Shown here one piece after another: positions 1 to 6,786 of a stretch of 10,396 nucleotides of DNA (positions are counted from its first letter, which is position 1; each line of letters begins with the position of its first letter). The stretch comes from Gammaproteobacteria bacterium (GTDB lineage Bacteria; Pseudomonadota; Gammaproteobacteria; Pseudomonadales; Azotimanducaceae): positions 1 to 10,396 of the forward strand of contig JAPUJX010000008.1 in NCBI GenBank assembly GCA_027295975.1. Reading direction: 5' to 3'. The position numbers and the translations under genes are program-made. A model generated the notes under the pieces. That model worked only from the letters and a program-made list of their open reading frames with translations. It was not told the DNA's origin and ran no database searches.

Positions 1-482
1 CCGTCAACCTCTCGGGTCACAAAAGCTTTGCCGTCTTCGATTCTGACTTCGGAAGCAAACGTGCCTTGGGGTGCCCCTGTCAACGCGGCAAACATCTGGC
101 CAGTCTGACTGTTATCACCGTCAATACTCTGTTTTCCGAACAGTATGATATCGGCTTGTTCCTTCTCCTGCAGAGCCTTCAGCGCAGTCGCAATCCCAAG
201 AGGCTGAACGTCTACATCGGTTTCGATGAGCACGGCACGATCTGCTCCTAAAGCCAGACAAGTGCGTAGTTGTTCCTGACAAGCGCTACCACCCACGGCA
301 ACCGCAACGACTTCCGTGGCCGTCCCTGCCTCCTTCAGGCGCACTGCTTCCTCTATTGCTATTTCGCAAAAAGGGTTGACGGTCATTTTGACGTTGGTCA
401 AATCGACACCGGTATTGTCGGGTTTTACCCGGATTTTGACGTTCGCGTCCACGACGCGTTTTACCGGAACCAAAACCTTCAT
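1..482 (-). CDS. etfB: Electron transfer flavoprotein beta subunit, N-terminal part (partial at left edge)
   Basis: Beta subunit of the soluble heterodimeric electron transfer flavoprotein, which collects electrons from acyl-CoA and related dehydrogenases and passes them to ETF-quinone oxidoreductase. The first 160 codons are visible and the gene runs off the left edge; a full EtfB is about 250 residues. The protein begins MKVLVPVKRVVDANVKIRVK. It contains the conserved NPFCEIAIEEAVRLKE segment (about residues 36-51) and the nucleotide-contacting FGKQSIDGDNSQTGQM signature (about 115-130). The ATG at 482 is preceded by TGAGGA about six bases upstream, a good Shine-Dalgarno. etfA is expected just beyond the left edge but cannot be seen. 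The gene diverges from the ETF-QO gene across a 340-base region. A palindrome 35 bases upstream of the start could be its operator. Confidence 0.95.
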   Translation of the reverse strand, partial: MKVLVPVKRVVDANVKIRVKPDNTGVDLTNVKMTVNPFCEIAIEEAVRLKEAGTATEVVAVAVGGSACQEQLRTCLALGADRAVLIETDVDVQPLGIATALKALQEKEQADIILFGKQSIDGDNSQTGQMFAALTGAPQGTFASEVRIEDGKAFVTREVD

Positions 483-516
483 GAATTCCTCATATGGTTG
501 GGATTGACAAAATTAA

Positions 517-536
517 CTAACAAACGAGTTGGTTAG
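517..536. promoter_or_regulatory. Operator-like palindrome upstream of etfB
   Basis: CTAACAAACGAGTTGGTTAG is a near-perfect palindrome: 8 of 10 base pairs match, with one mismatch in each arm and one at the centre. It lies 35 bases upstream of the etfB start, where a repressor would block the etfB promoter. Length and symmetry are typical of TetR-family operators, and TetR-type regulators (PsrA, FadP) are known to control ETF and beta-oxidation genes in proteobacteria. Assignment to a particular regulator is inference. A weak -35/-10 pair (TTGTTT, 17 bases, TTGTTA on the minus strand) overlaps it. Confidence 0.5.
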
Positions 537-673
537 ATCGAAACAATTATCACAAGCCGTTGTTTTTATTGTCGCCCAGCGAGGAGGCACCTTCGATATC
601 CATGCGACACTGCTTAAGATGACTTGTTATGAGTGCCCTCTCGAGTGCCCTACTCTAACGGGCCGCGTATTCT

Positions 674-701
674 CGCTTGACCCCTTACCCAAGGTCAAGC
701 G
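674..701. repeat. 9-bp inverted repeat in the etfB/etfQO divergent region
   Basis: The arms CGCTTGACC (674-682) and GGTCAAGCG (693-701) are perfectly complementary across a 10-base spacer. Neither strand has a T-run after the stem, so it is not a typical intrinsic terminator. It lies about 70 bases upstream of the TATAAT box of etfQO, so a regulator binding site is the more likely reading. Confidence 0.45.
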
Positions 702-727
702 GGAAGCAACAACTCACCCCCATCCCC

Positions 728-755
728 TGCGCGCATGCACGCGTGCTGGTGCGCA
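728..755. repeat. Imperfect 28-bp palindrome with alternating pyrimidine/purine tract
   Basis: Bases 728-746 alternate pyrimidine and purine without a break (19 bases), a composition able to adopt Z-form DNA. The centre GCACGCGTGC (737-746) is a perfect palindrome. The symmetry extends to 728-755 with 11 of 14 pairs matching. It covers the place where the -35 box of the etfQO promoter would be. Confidence 0.45.
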
Positions 756-773
756 TAGCCGCGCGGCATACCT

Positions 774-779
774 TATAAT
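774..779 (+). promoter_or_regulatory. Candidate -10 box of the etfQO promoter
   Basis: A perfect TATAAT lies 43 bases upstream of the GTG start of the ETF-QO gene. The position 17 bases upstream reads GCGCAT, which is no match to a -35 box, so the promoter may need an activator. The palindrome at 728-755 covers that spot. Confidence 0.4.
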
Positions 780-822
780 CGAACCGGAATACTGCCATAT
801 GCCAATAATCGGAGCGCTTCTG

Positions 823-2478
823 GTGGAAAGAGAATCGATGGAATTTGATGTCGTCATCGTCGGCGGAGGCCCATCGGGGCTTGCCGCAGCCTGTCGAATC
901 AGACAACTTGCGGATCAACAAGGGAGCGAAATATCGGTCTGCCTGGTGGAGAAAGGATCCGAGATAGGCGCTCACATTCTCTCCGGGGCGGTGGTTGAAC
1001 CCACGGCGTTGAACGAGCTTTTCCCGGATTGGCAGGAACGGGGGGCGCCTCTAAACAATCCGGTCATCCATGACGAAGTTTATTACCTCGTCAACGCTAC
1101 CAGACGAATCAGGGTGCCCGGAATTGCGGTCCCGCGCCCGGCCCACAACCGTGGAAACTATGCGGTCAGCCTTGGCAATTTGTGCCGTTGGCTCGGCGAG
1201 CAGGCCGAAACCCTCGGCGTGGACATGTTTCCGGGATTTGCCGCCTCGGAGATCCTTTACGACGACGATGGGGCGGTAGCCGGCATTGCAACTACCGACA
1301 TGGGAGTCAACGCCAGCGGTGAGCAAAAACCAACGTATGCGCCGGGATATGAACTACGTGGGAAGTACACTATTTTCGCGGAAGGATGCCGTGGAAACCT
1401 GGGTAAACGGCTCATCGAGAAGTTCGACCTGCAGAGAAACTCAGCCACGCAACATTACGCCATTGGTTTCAAAGAGTTGTGGGATGTTCCCGAGGCAAAC
1501 CACGTACCCGGCAAGGTGGTGCACACCGTAGGGTGGCCTGGAGCACACTTACCCGGCCTGTTTACCGGCTCTTACCTCTACCATCTGGAAAACAGCCAGA
1601 TTTCCCTTGGTCTCATCCTGGATCTTTCCTACAGCAACCCCCATATGAGTCCGTTTGACGAGTTCCAGCGCTGGAAACATCATCCGCTCATCGCCGCAAC
1701 CCTCGCGGGGGGCACTCGGGTGTCTTACGGTGCGCGCGCCATTGTCAAAGGCGGATTATCGGCTTTGCCGGAACTGACGGTGCCCGGTGGGTTGCTCGTG
1801 GGGGACAATGCCGGGTTTCTCAATATGACCAAAGTCAAAGGCAGTCATACGGCGATGAAATCGGGCATGCTGGCGGCCGAAGCGGTGTTCGAATCCCTCG
1901 CAAGCGACCCCCTCGGTGGTAAAAACCTCACGAGTTTTGCCGATAAGTTCGAACGGTCCTGGCTTCACGCTGAACTCCATGCGGCGCGTAATTCACAGCA
2001 GGCGTTACATAAGTTCGGTACGCTAGCGGGTTCCGCTTTTGTTCTGGTAGACCAGATGCTGTTTCGCGGCAAACTTCCTTTTACGCTGAAAGACCCGACC
2101 CCGGATCATGCGACGTTGAAGAAGGCGGCCGAGTCCAAGCGGATCGACTACCCGAAACCGGATGGCGTGTTGTCTTTCGACAAGCTGTCATCGGTGTTCG
2201 TCTCGAATACCAATCACGAGGAAGACCAGCCATGTCATCTGCAGCTTCTCGATGTCGACATTCCATTGGCGCGGAACCTCCCGGACTACGATGAACCGGC
2301 ACAGCGCTATTGCCCGGCGGGGGTTTATGAAGTTGTGGAGGAAAACGGCGAGGCGCGGTTTCAGATCAATGCACAGAACTGCGTTCATTGTAAAACCTGC
2401 GATATCAAGGATCCGGCGCAGAACATTGTCTGGGTGGTGCCCGAGGGGGCTGGGGGGCCTAACTATCCCAACATGTAG
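823..2478 (+). CDS. Electron transfer flavoprotein-ubiquinone oxidoreductase (ETF-QO)
   Basis: Membrane-associated flavo-iron-sulfur enzyme that oxidises reduced ETF and reduces ubiquinone, linking fatty-acid and amino-acid dehydrogenases to the respiratory chain. It begins (M)ERESMEFDVVIVGGGPSG, with the FAD-binding GxGxxG-type loop at about residues 14-19. It ends with the ferredoxin-like [4Fe-4S] domain: Cys497 in CPAGVYEV, then CVHCKTC (Cys520, 523, 526) and the family C-terminus IVWVVPEGAGGPNYPNM. The GTG at 823 is chosen because GGAG lies eight bases upstream and Pseudomonas homologues start with a similar MEREYMEFDVVIVG; this gives 551 residues, the usual bacterial length. ATG 838 is the alternative. 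The frame is open back to 529, but the extra N-terminus has no family resemblance. It faces etfB, its functional partner, across a shared control region. Confidence 0.96.
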   Translation: MERESMEFDVVIVGGGPSGLAAACRIRQLADQQGSEISVCLVEKGSEIGAHILSGAVVEPTALNELFPDWQERGAPLNNPVIHDEVYYLVNATRRIRVPGIAVPRPAHNRGNYAVSLGNLCRWLGEQAETLGVDMFPGFAASEILYDDDGAVAGIATTDMGVNASGEQKPTYAPGYELRGKYTIFAEGCRGNLGKRLIEKFDLQRNSATQHYAIGFKELWDVPEANHVPGKVVHTVGWPGAHLPGLFTGSYLYHLENSQISLGLILDLSYSNPHMSPFDEFQRWKHHPLIAATLAGGTRVSYGARAIVKGGLSALPELTVPGGLLVGDNAGFLNMTKVKGSHTAMKSGMLAAEAVFESLASDPLGGKNLTSFADKFERSWLHAELHAARNSQQALHKFGTLAGSAFVLVDQMLFRGKLPFTLKDPTPDHATLKKAAESKRIDYPKPDGVLSFDKLSSVFVSNTNHEEDQPCHLQLLDVDIPLARNLPDYDEPAQRYCPAGVYEVVEENGEARFQINAQNCVHCKTCDIKDPAQNIVWVVPEGAGGPNYPNM

Positions 2479-2493
2479 AGTTGCGGGTCGCGG

Positions 2494-3033
2494 TCAGGTA
2501 TGGCCCAGAACGAAGCGTTGACCGGCGCTGTAGACGCAGTAGTCGGCGCCTTCCGAACAACCTTCGTCCACCAGGCGGTAATAAACCGGCCGAGTCAGAA
2601 GCGCTTCCAGACCGTCGCGGACGTGCAGATAAGGACGTGGGCGGCCATTTTCCTCGGCCACACGCAGCGCGTGTTCGGTATCGACGAGGACGTGGTCGTC
2701 CATATTTGTCGTGAACAGGAGATCGGAGTCGGGCGCCCTGCCCCTCACTTCCATGTCGATGGCGAGAAATGGCACGTCTTCGACCTCGATGTAGAGTTTC
2801 TCGGCCGGGGTGACCAGGCAATAACCGTCGGGATCGAGGCGTAGGATGGTGGCGAAGAGCTTCTGTATTGCATCTCGCAGGATCGGGTCTCCATCGTGAT
2901 ACCACATGCCATCGGCGGCAATCCGGATATCGATGGTGCCGGTGCGTTCCGGTTTCCATGATTTCACCGGCGGTAGTTTTTTTGACGCCTGCAAAGCGCA
3001 CAACGTCTCGAACAGGCTTTCAGGCTTCTCCAC
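2494..3033 (-). CDS. DUF1285 family protein
   Basis: A 179-residue protein that I recognise as the DUF1285 family (COG3816), whose biochemical role is not established. Typical family segments are visible: PPVKSWKPERTGTIDIRIAADGMWYHDG near the N-terminus, then YCLVTPAEKLYIEVEDVPFLAIDMEV, then PYLHVRDGLEALLTRPVYYRLVDEG near the C-terminus. It has no signal peptide or membrane segment, so it should be cytoplasmic. The start is a GTG at 3033 with only a weak upstream GGA. The gene begins 18 bases after the moaA stop and is probably co-transcribed with it. It ends 15 bases from the stop of the convergent ETF-QO gene, with no terminator visible between them. Confidence 0.88.
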   Translation of the reverse strand: MEKPESLFETLCALQASKKLPPVKSWKPERTGTIDIRIAADGMWYHDGDPILRDAIQKLFATILRLDPDGYCLVTPAEKLYIEVEDVPFLAIDMEVRGRAPDSDLLFTTNMDDHVLVDTEHALRVAEENGRPRPYLHVRDGLEALLTRPVYYRLVDEGCSEGADYCVYSAGQRFVLGHT

Positions 3034-3051
3034 TTTTCCGCAAACGCGAGT

Positions 3052-4020
3052 TCACCCGCCGATGAACTTCATCACCGTTACCTCGCCCCGAAAGCTCAGC
3101 TCCTGCTTGTCCGCCAGGGTTCTTACCAGCATGGTCTGTAACCGGGCCATCGCCTGATGATGATCCATTTCCAAAATCGGTTTGATGTCGTGGCAGACCG
3201 CGTTCGACAGGCAGCCGTAGAGATAACCGTTGGAAGAAAGGCGCAACCGCGTGCAGGAACTGCAGAAAGGCTCGCTCTCGTTGGCGATGATGCCGAAATA
3301 GCCGCGATCCGGAATCTCGTAACGTACCGCCGTCGAGTCATAGGGGGCCTCCGTGCGGGTGAACTCGTAGTTCTCGCCGATGGTTTCCAGGATTTCCTCC
3401 ATACCGAAGAATTCCTGTTGATACTGGTTACCCTGCGCCCTGAGGTGGCCCATGTTCATGAGTTCGATGAAACGTAATTCGAAACCGTGGGCAAGGCAGT
3501 ACTCCAACATGGGTTTGATCTGGTCGGCATTTCGGGTGCGCATCGGCACCATGTTGATTTTGATTTTCAAGCCCGCGGAGTGCAGCAATTTGATGCCGGT
3601 GAGCACCGTCTCGAGATCGCCGCCGCGAGCGATTTCCCGGAAACGGATGGGGTCGAGGGTATCGAGGCTCACGTTTATGCGCCTCATTCCCGAACTCAGC
3701 AACACCTCAGCTTTACGTTGAATCAACTGACCGTTGGTAGTCAGCGAGACATCGTCCAGGGGCATTTGCATGATTGCCGGCAACAGCTCATCGAACTTGG
3801 GTGAGAGCAACGGCTCGCCCCCGGTGATACGCAACTTTTCGATGCCGGCTGCATCGACCAGAAGTGAGACGGCCCGCGCCATTTCCGGAGCGGAAAGTTC
3901 ATATTCCGCCGCTTGCAGCCGTTTCCCATCGGGTACGCAATAGGTGCAGGCATAGTTGCAGGCAGCGGTGAGGCTGACCCTGAGGTTCCTGAATCTGCGC
4001 CCGAACGCATCTACAATCAT
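3052..4020 (-). CDS. moaA: GTP 3',8-cyclase MoaA (molybdenum cofactor biosynthesis)
   Basis: Radical-SAM enzyme that rearranges GTP to 3',8-cyclo-GTP, the first step of molybdenum cofactor synthesis; MoaC then makes cyclic pyranopterin monophosphate. The product is 322 residues, about the normal length. The N-terminal SAM [4Fe-4S] cluster motif CNYACTYC (CxxxCxxC, Cys21, 25, 28) and GGEP (67-70) are present. The second cluster motif CSSCTRLRLSSNGYLYGC (CxxC-x13-C, Cys253, 256, 270) and the terminal Gly-Gly needed for activity (MKFIGG) are intact. The ATG at 4020 has only a weak GGA upstream. No other moa or mob gene is in the window; the only operon partner is the DUF1285 gene downstream. The 5' region can form small hairpins, but I could not recognise a Moco riboswitch. 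Confidence 0.96.
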   Translation of the reverse strand: MIVDAFGRRFRNLRVSLTAACNYACTYCVPDGKRLQAAEYELSAPEMARAVSLLVDAAGIEKLRITGGEPLLSPKFDELLPAIMQMPLDDVSLTTNGQLIQRKAEVLLSSGMRRINVSLDTLDPIRFREIARGGDLETVLTGIKLLHSAGLKIKINMVPMRTRNADQIKPMLEYCLAHGFELRFIELMNMGHLRAQGNQYQQEFFGMEEILETIGENYEFTRTEAPYDSTAVRYEIPDRGYFGIIANESEPFCSSCTRLRLSSNGYLYGCLSNAVCHDIKPILEMDHHQAMARLQTMLVRTLADKQELSFRGEVTVMKFIGG

Positions 4021-4379
4021 CGTTAATCCAGAAGACGTTGGAAGTACCCCATGCCAAGCCGCATGGTGCCCGTAACATTCCGAGTCAGTATGACACAGGT
4101 GTTCAAAAGCTGAACCAAATCTCTTGTTCGAGTTTGGATTCTCTACTTCAGCTACCGGTCGTTCAAAAGGCGTCCCCGGTTGCCCGGGCTGGGATTCTCT
4201 CAGAAAAATATAAATTTTTCGTATGATATCATGGAGTTACAGAGGATATCTGATTGAATCAGGAGACTCGTTCCCATGGGACCATCGTGTTGCTCAGCCA
4301 TGGCGGGCAGGGACCACTGCCGGATGCCCCTGCCAAACCCTCGATGTTCCTCCACCGAACCCGAAGAGCCCCTGACCAA
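4021..4379. other. Non-coding region between the secreted cassette and moaA
   Basis: This stretch lies between the phosphoesterase stop and the moaA start, both on the minus strand, so it should hold the moaA promoter and leader. Visible elements, in order, are: a 6-bp hairpin CCATGC/GCATGG (4049-4066) close to moaA; a direct repeat GTTCAAAAG at 4101 and 4161, spaced exactly 60 bases, the first copy forming GTTCA/TGAAC; an A/T-only hairpin (4203-4220); and a GGCAGGG/CCCTGCC stem with a 15-base loop (4306-4334) lacking a T-run. No convincing gene, sigma-70 promoter or classic terminator was found. Confidence 0.5.
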
Positions 4380-6071
4380 TTACGGGAACGGGAAACTCAA
4401 ATTAGACGCGGTGTCCTTATCCATTCCCGTTCCGCTACCGGGGAAATAATCGCTCACCAACGCGTTGTTACGGCCCAGGAAAGGTACGGGCGGTATGAAG
4501 GTTTCTATGTTCACCATCCCGGTAACCATATCGAATCGCATGATCCGGATGAATCCGGCATCGCCGAAATTACCCCTATTCCCATTGAGATTGCCGTAAT
4601 CGACATTGTTGGGATTGGAAGGATAATTTACCGACTGATAGTCGGAGAGCAGCACTTGAACCGGGTTCAAGCCTCCGCGGCCCGTCGTTTCGACGCGCCA
4701 GGCTTCACCGCGTTGATGCGCGCTCAACATCATGAACAGATTGGGGTTGTTCGAAAGCCCATCGTAAACTTCCTGACCATACGGTCCGAAATTGTTGCGG
4801 GAACCACCCACACCCACTTCGGGATTTTGATTCAGAAAATAATGAGTCGTGATGATACCCAGCCGATTAGGATACGCCTTGAGTAACGCGTCAGCCCATG
4901 TAACTTCTTGATCATTACCCGATGAGTTGGCCGCCTGCTTGTACGCCAGATTGATGGCGATGAATTCGACGCCACCGAAACCGAACAGAGTGAAATTGTC
5001 TTCATTGCTGTTGGTGACCCGGTTGCCAGGCGTCGGAACGCTCGGGTCGCCGTAATAGGGCTGGCCGTTGAAGCGCGTTGGCCCGAAAAACTGGTTGTAG
5101 TCCGAGAGCGGACGCTGAGTGGAAAAGTTTGGGCAACCGCCATTTAACTGATCGAAATCGTGGTTGCCAGGCACCACACCGTAGGGAATGTTGGCGTTTT
5201 CCAGCACGACGAAGGTATCGTCGACAATGGCCCACTCCGTACGTCCCCCACCGGTGCCGTTGGTGACCGTTTTGTTGTCGCAGCTCAGGTCGTCTTTCAG
5301 GTCGCCTAGATGTGCGACATAAATGATATTTTCAGCAACTTGATTGTCGACTATCCATTGCACCTGTGCCTCGAATATCTCGGGGTTTTGTTCCACGTAA
5401 ATCTGGGTGTCGGGGACGACGATGATTGAAAAAACCGTGGGTTGGGCACCGCTGCGGGCAAACGACAAGTCGTCCAGCACGGTAAACCCGTCGGTGAACC
5501 GAATGAAGTAAATATCGTCCGAGGCACGGCTGAAGCCGCGAAAAGCCCCGTTGTTGGTGCCGGTGGTGGCAATCGGGGCGGCAACCGATACGGAAAAGGT
5601 TTCGAGGAGGACATGGTTGATGTCAAACACCTGCATGAGCGGAGTACCGCCAATACCTGGACCGTAGTTCACAAATGCACCGACGTCGCTCAAGCCTTGA
5701 GCAAACTCGAACTCGGCGAATATTCCCGACCCTCCCTGCTGATTGTTGATCCCCACATAACCGTTGCGTCCCGAGTCCCAGGAGCCGTTTGAACCCAGCC
5801 CAAATTCCGCATTGTACAGTGAGGCACCCAGGAACCCATTTGTCCCGGTGAACAGCACAGACTCACCGACTAAACCCCCAACGTCCTGGTTCTGGCATGG
5901 CGCACTTCCGTAGTCCGTGCAGAACGCGTATTGACTGAAATTAATGACACTGATGGGCGTGTTGAACCCGGAAGTATCCGTGACCGTGGCGGCGTTGGCG
6001 GCCCCGACCGCTCCGAGAAACGCAAAACCGACCAGGCCTCCGAGCAGATTTCGCAAAATTTTGGTATCCAT
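4380..6071 (-). CDS. Secreted calcineurin-like metallophosphoesterase with PEP-CTERM-type N-terminal domain
   Basis: A 563-residue exported protein. A signal peptide (about 1-27) ends at AVGAANA. Residues about 30-207 form a beta-rich domain (GSNGSWDSGRNGYVGINN; GAFVNYGPGIGG; GAFRGFSRASDDIYFIRF; VLDDLSF) of a kind I associate with exosortase-targeted proteins. Residues about 214-525 resemble calcineurin-like phosphoesterases: DTQ (221-223), GDLKDD (256-261), GNHD (302-305), TTH (408-410) and AHQRGEA (451-457). The usual DxH is DxQ, and the usual GHxH is AHQR, so metal binding may be altered and the substrate is unknown. There is no C-terminal PEP-CTERM tail; it ends SNLSFPFP. The ATG at 6071 has GGGGGA nine bases upstream. 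It is last in a three-gene cassette, 20 bases after the cohesin-like gene. Confidence 0.82.
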   Translation of the reverse strand: MDTKILRNLLGGLVGFAFLGAVGAANAATVTDTSGFNTPISVINFSQYAFCTDYGSAPCQNQDVGGLVGESVLFTGTNGFLGASLYNAEFGLGSNGSWDSGRNGYVGINNQQGGSGIFAEFEFAQGLSDVGAFVNYGPGIGGTPLMQVFDINHVLLETFSVSVAAPIATTGTNNGAFRGFSRASDDIYFIRFTDGFTVLDDLSFARSGAQPTVFSIIVVPDTQIYVEQNPEIFEAQVQWIVDNQVAENIIYVAHLGDLKDDLSCDNKTVTNGTGGGRTEWAIVDDTFVVLENANIPYGVVPGNHDFDQLNGGCPNFSTQRPLSDYNQFFGPTRFNGQPYYGDPSVPTPGNRVTNSNEDNFTLFGFGGVEFIAINLAYKQAANSSGNDQEVTWADALLKAYPNRLGIITTHYFLNQNPEVGVGGSRNNFGPYGQEVYDGLSNNPNLFMMLSAHQRGEAWRVETTGRGGLNPVQVLLSDYQSVNYPSNPNNVDYGNLNGNRGNFGDAGFIRIMRFDMVTGMVNIETFIPPVPFLGRNNALVSDYFPGSGTGMDKDTASNLSFPFP

Positions 6072-6091
6072 TATTATTTGTCCCCCGCGAC

Positions 6092-6733
6092 CTATGAATC
6101 TGCGTTTCGAATATGTTGGGATTTTCTTCGGATAACGCTATTTCTTCTGTGTATCCCCATGCCCAACAAGCCACTCATCAACAGCAACAAGGATCCGGGT
6201 TCAGGCACGGTGATGTATCCGGATTGCAGATCCGCATCGAGTTCCGATGCGACTTCGAATCCGAGATCGTCGTCAAACACGAATCCACCGGCGAGTACCG
6301 AGTAGGTAATATCCAGTGAACTGGTACCCTGGACGTTCAAGGCAGTGAAGTTGAGCGTCCCCAGGACAAAGCTGTTCGGCTGGGAGACTTCCAGAGTTGC
6401 ATCGGACTCGAGGCTCAGGTCGCCAACGGCAGCGGTACCGAAACCAATTTCAAAGCCGTAACTGAAAAAACCGAAATCCAGGCCGAAGGGGTCCAGTCCC
6501 GTGCCGAATGGATCCACGGTGAAACTATCGAAGACCAGAAGGGAATCATCGAAACTGACATCCAGGTCGAACCCCGTCAGGATGTCATCACCCAAACCGG
6601 ATATCACTAAATCGACGCTGACGCTGTCGCCCAACCCGACGGACTGACCGGCCGGATCGAAACTGATGAGTGCAGCCTGCGTGTGAAAACCCATGCCTGC
6701 CAATAGGAGCAGGCAAAAAAACCTGGACTTCAT
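6092..6733 (-). CDS. Cohesin-like protein with PEP-CTERM sorting signal
   Basis: A 213-residue surface or envelope protein. The signal peptide is about residues 1-20 (MKSRFFCLLLLAGMGFHTQA). The acidic beta-sandwich that follows begins ISFDPAGQSVGLGDSVSVDL and continues ISGLGDD, TGFDLDVSFDDSLLVFDSF, VSQPNSFVLGTLNFTA. This matches the pattern of cohesin-like domains common in exosortase cargo. The C-terminus has the canonical PEP-CTERM signal: VPEPG at 176-180, a hydrophobic segment LLLLMSGLLGMGI, then HRR; an unusually long basic tail of about 16 residues follows. The family signal is recognised by exosortase (EpsH/XrtA type). The ATG at 6733 is chosen over an in-frame start at 6790 because AAGGGG precedes it and the signal peptide begins there. 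It lies between the dockerin-like and phosphoesterase genes (gaps of 53 and 20 bases). Confidence 0.9.
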   Translation of the reverse strand: MKSRFFCLLLLAGMGFHTQAALISFDPAGQSVGLGDSVSVDLVISGLGDDILTGFDLDVSFDDSLLVFDSFTVDPFGTGLDPFGLDFGFFSYGFEIGFGTAAVGDLSLESDATLEVSQPNSFVLGTLNFTALNVQGTSSLDITYSVLAGGFVFDDDLGFEVASELDADLQSGYITVPEPGSLLLLMSGLLGMGIHRRNSVIRRKSQHIRNADS

Positions 6734-6786
6734 TGTTGATCCCCTTGATTTCGTTACTTCATTTTTCACTTCGTTTCCCCCACGTC

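Noticed and set aside
529..822. N-terminal extension of the ETF-QO frame
   Set aside because: The frame is open, but the added 98 residues have no resemblance to ETF-QO, which starts near MEREYMEFDVVIVG in Pseudomonas. A good Shine-Dalgarno precedes GTG 823.
2459..3001. 180-residue minus-strand ORF overlapping DUF1285
   Set aside because: It is an Arg/Pro-rich alternative frame of the recognised DUF1285 gene.
4021..4150. Moco riboswitch upstream of moaA
   Set aside because: I could find only simple hairpins and no match to the known multi-stem motif by eye.
4306..4334. GGCAGGG/CCCTGCC stem as terminator of the secreted cassette
   Set aside because: The loop is 15 bases and no T-run follows on the minus strand, so it is not called a terminator.
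4254..4379. Possible frameshifted PEP-CTERM tail behind the phosphoesterase
   Set aside because: All three minus-strand frames were read; none has a PEP motif, hydrophobic segment or basic end.
4254..4886. 210-residue plus-strand ORF opposite the phosphoesterase 3' end
   Set aside because: It mostly mirrors a well-supported coding sequence on the other strand and shows no recognisable motif or ribosome-binding site.
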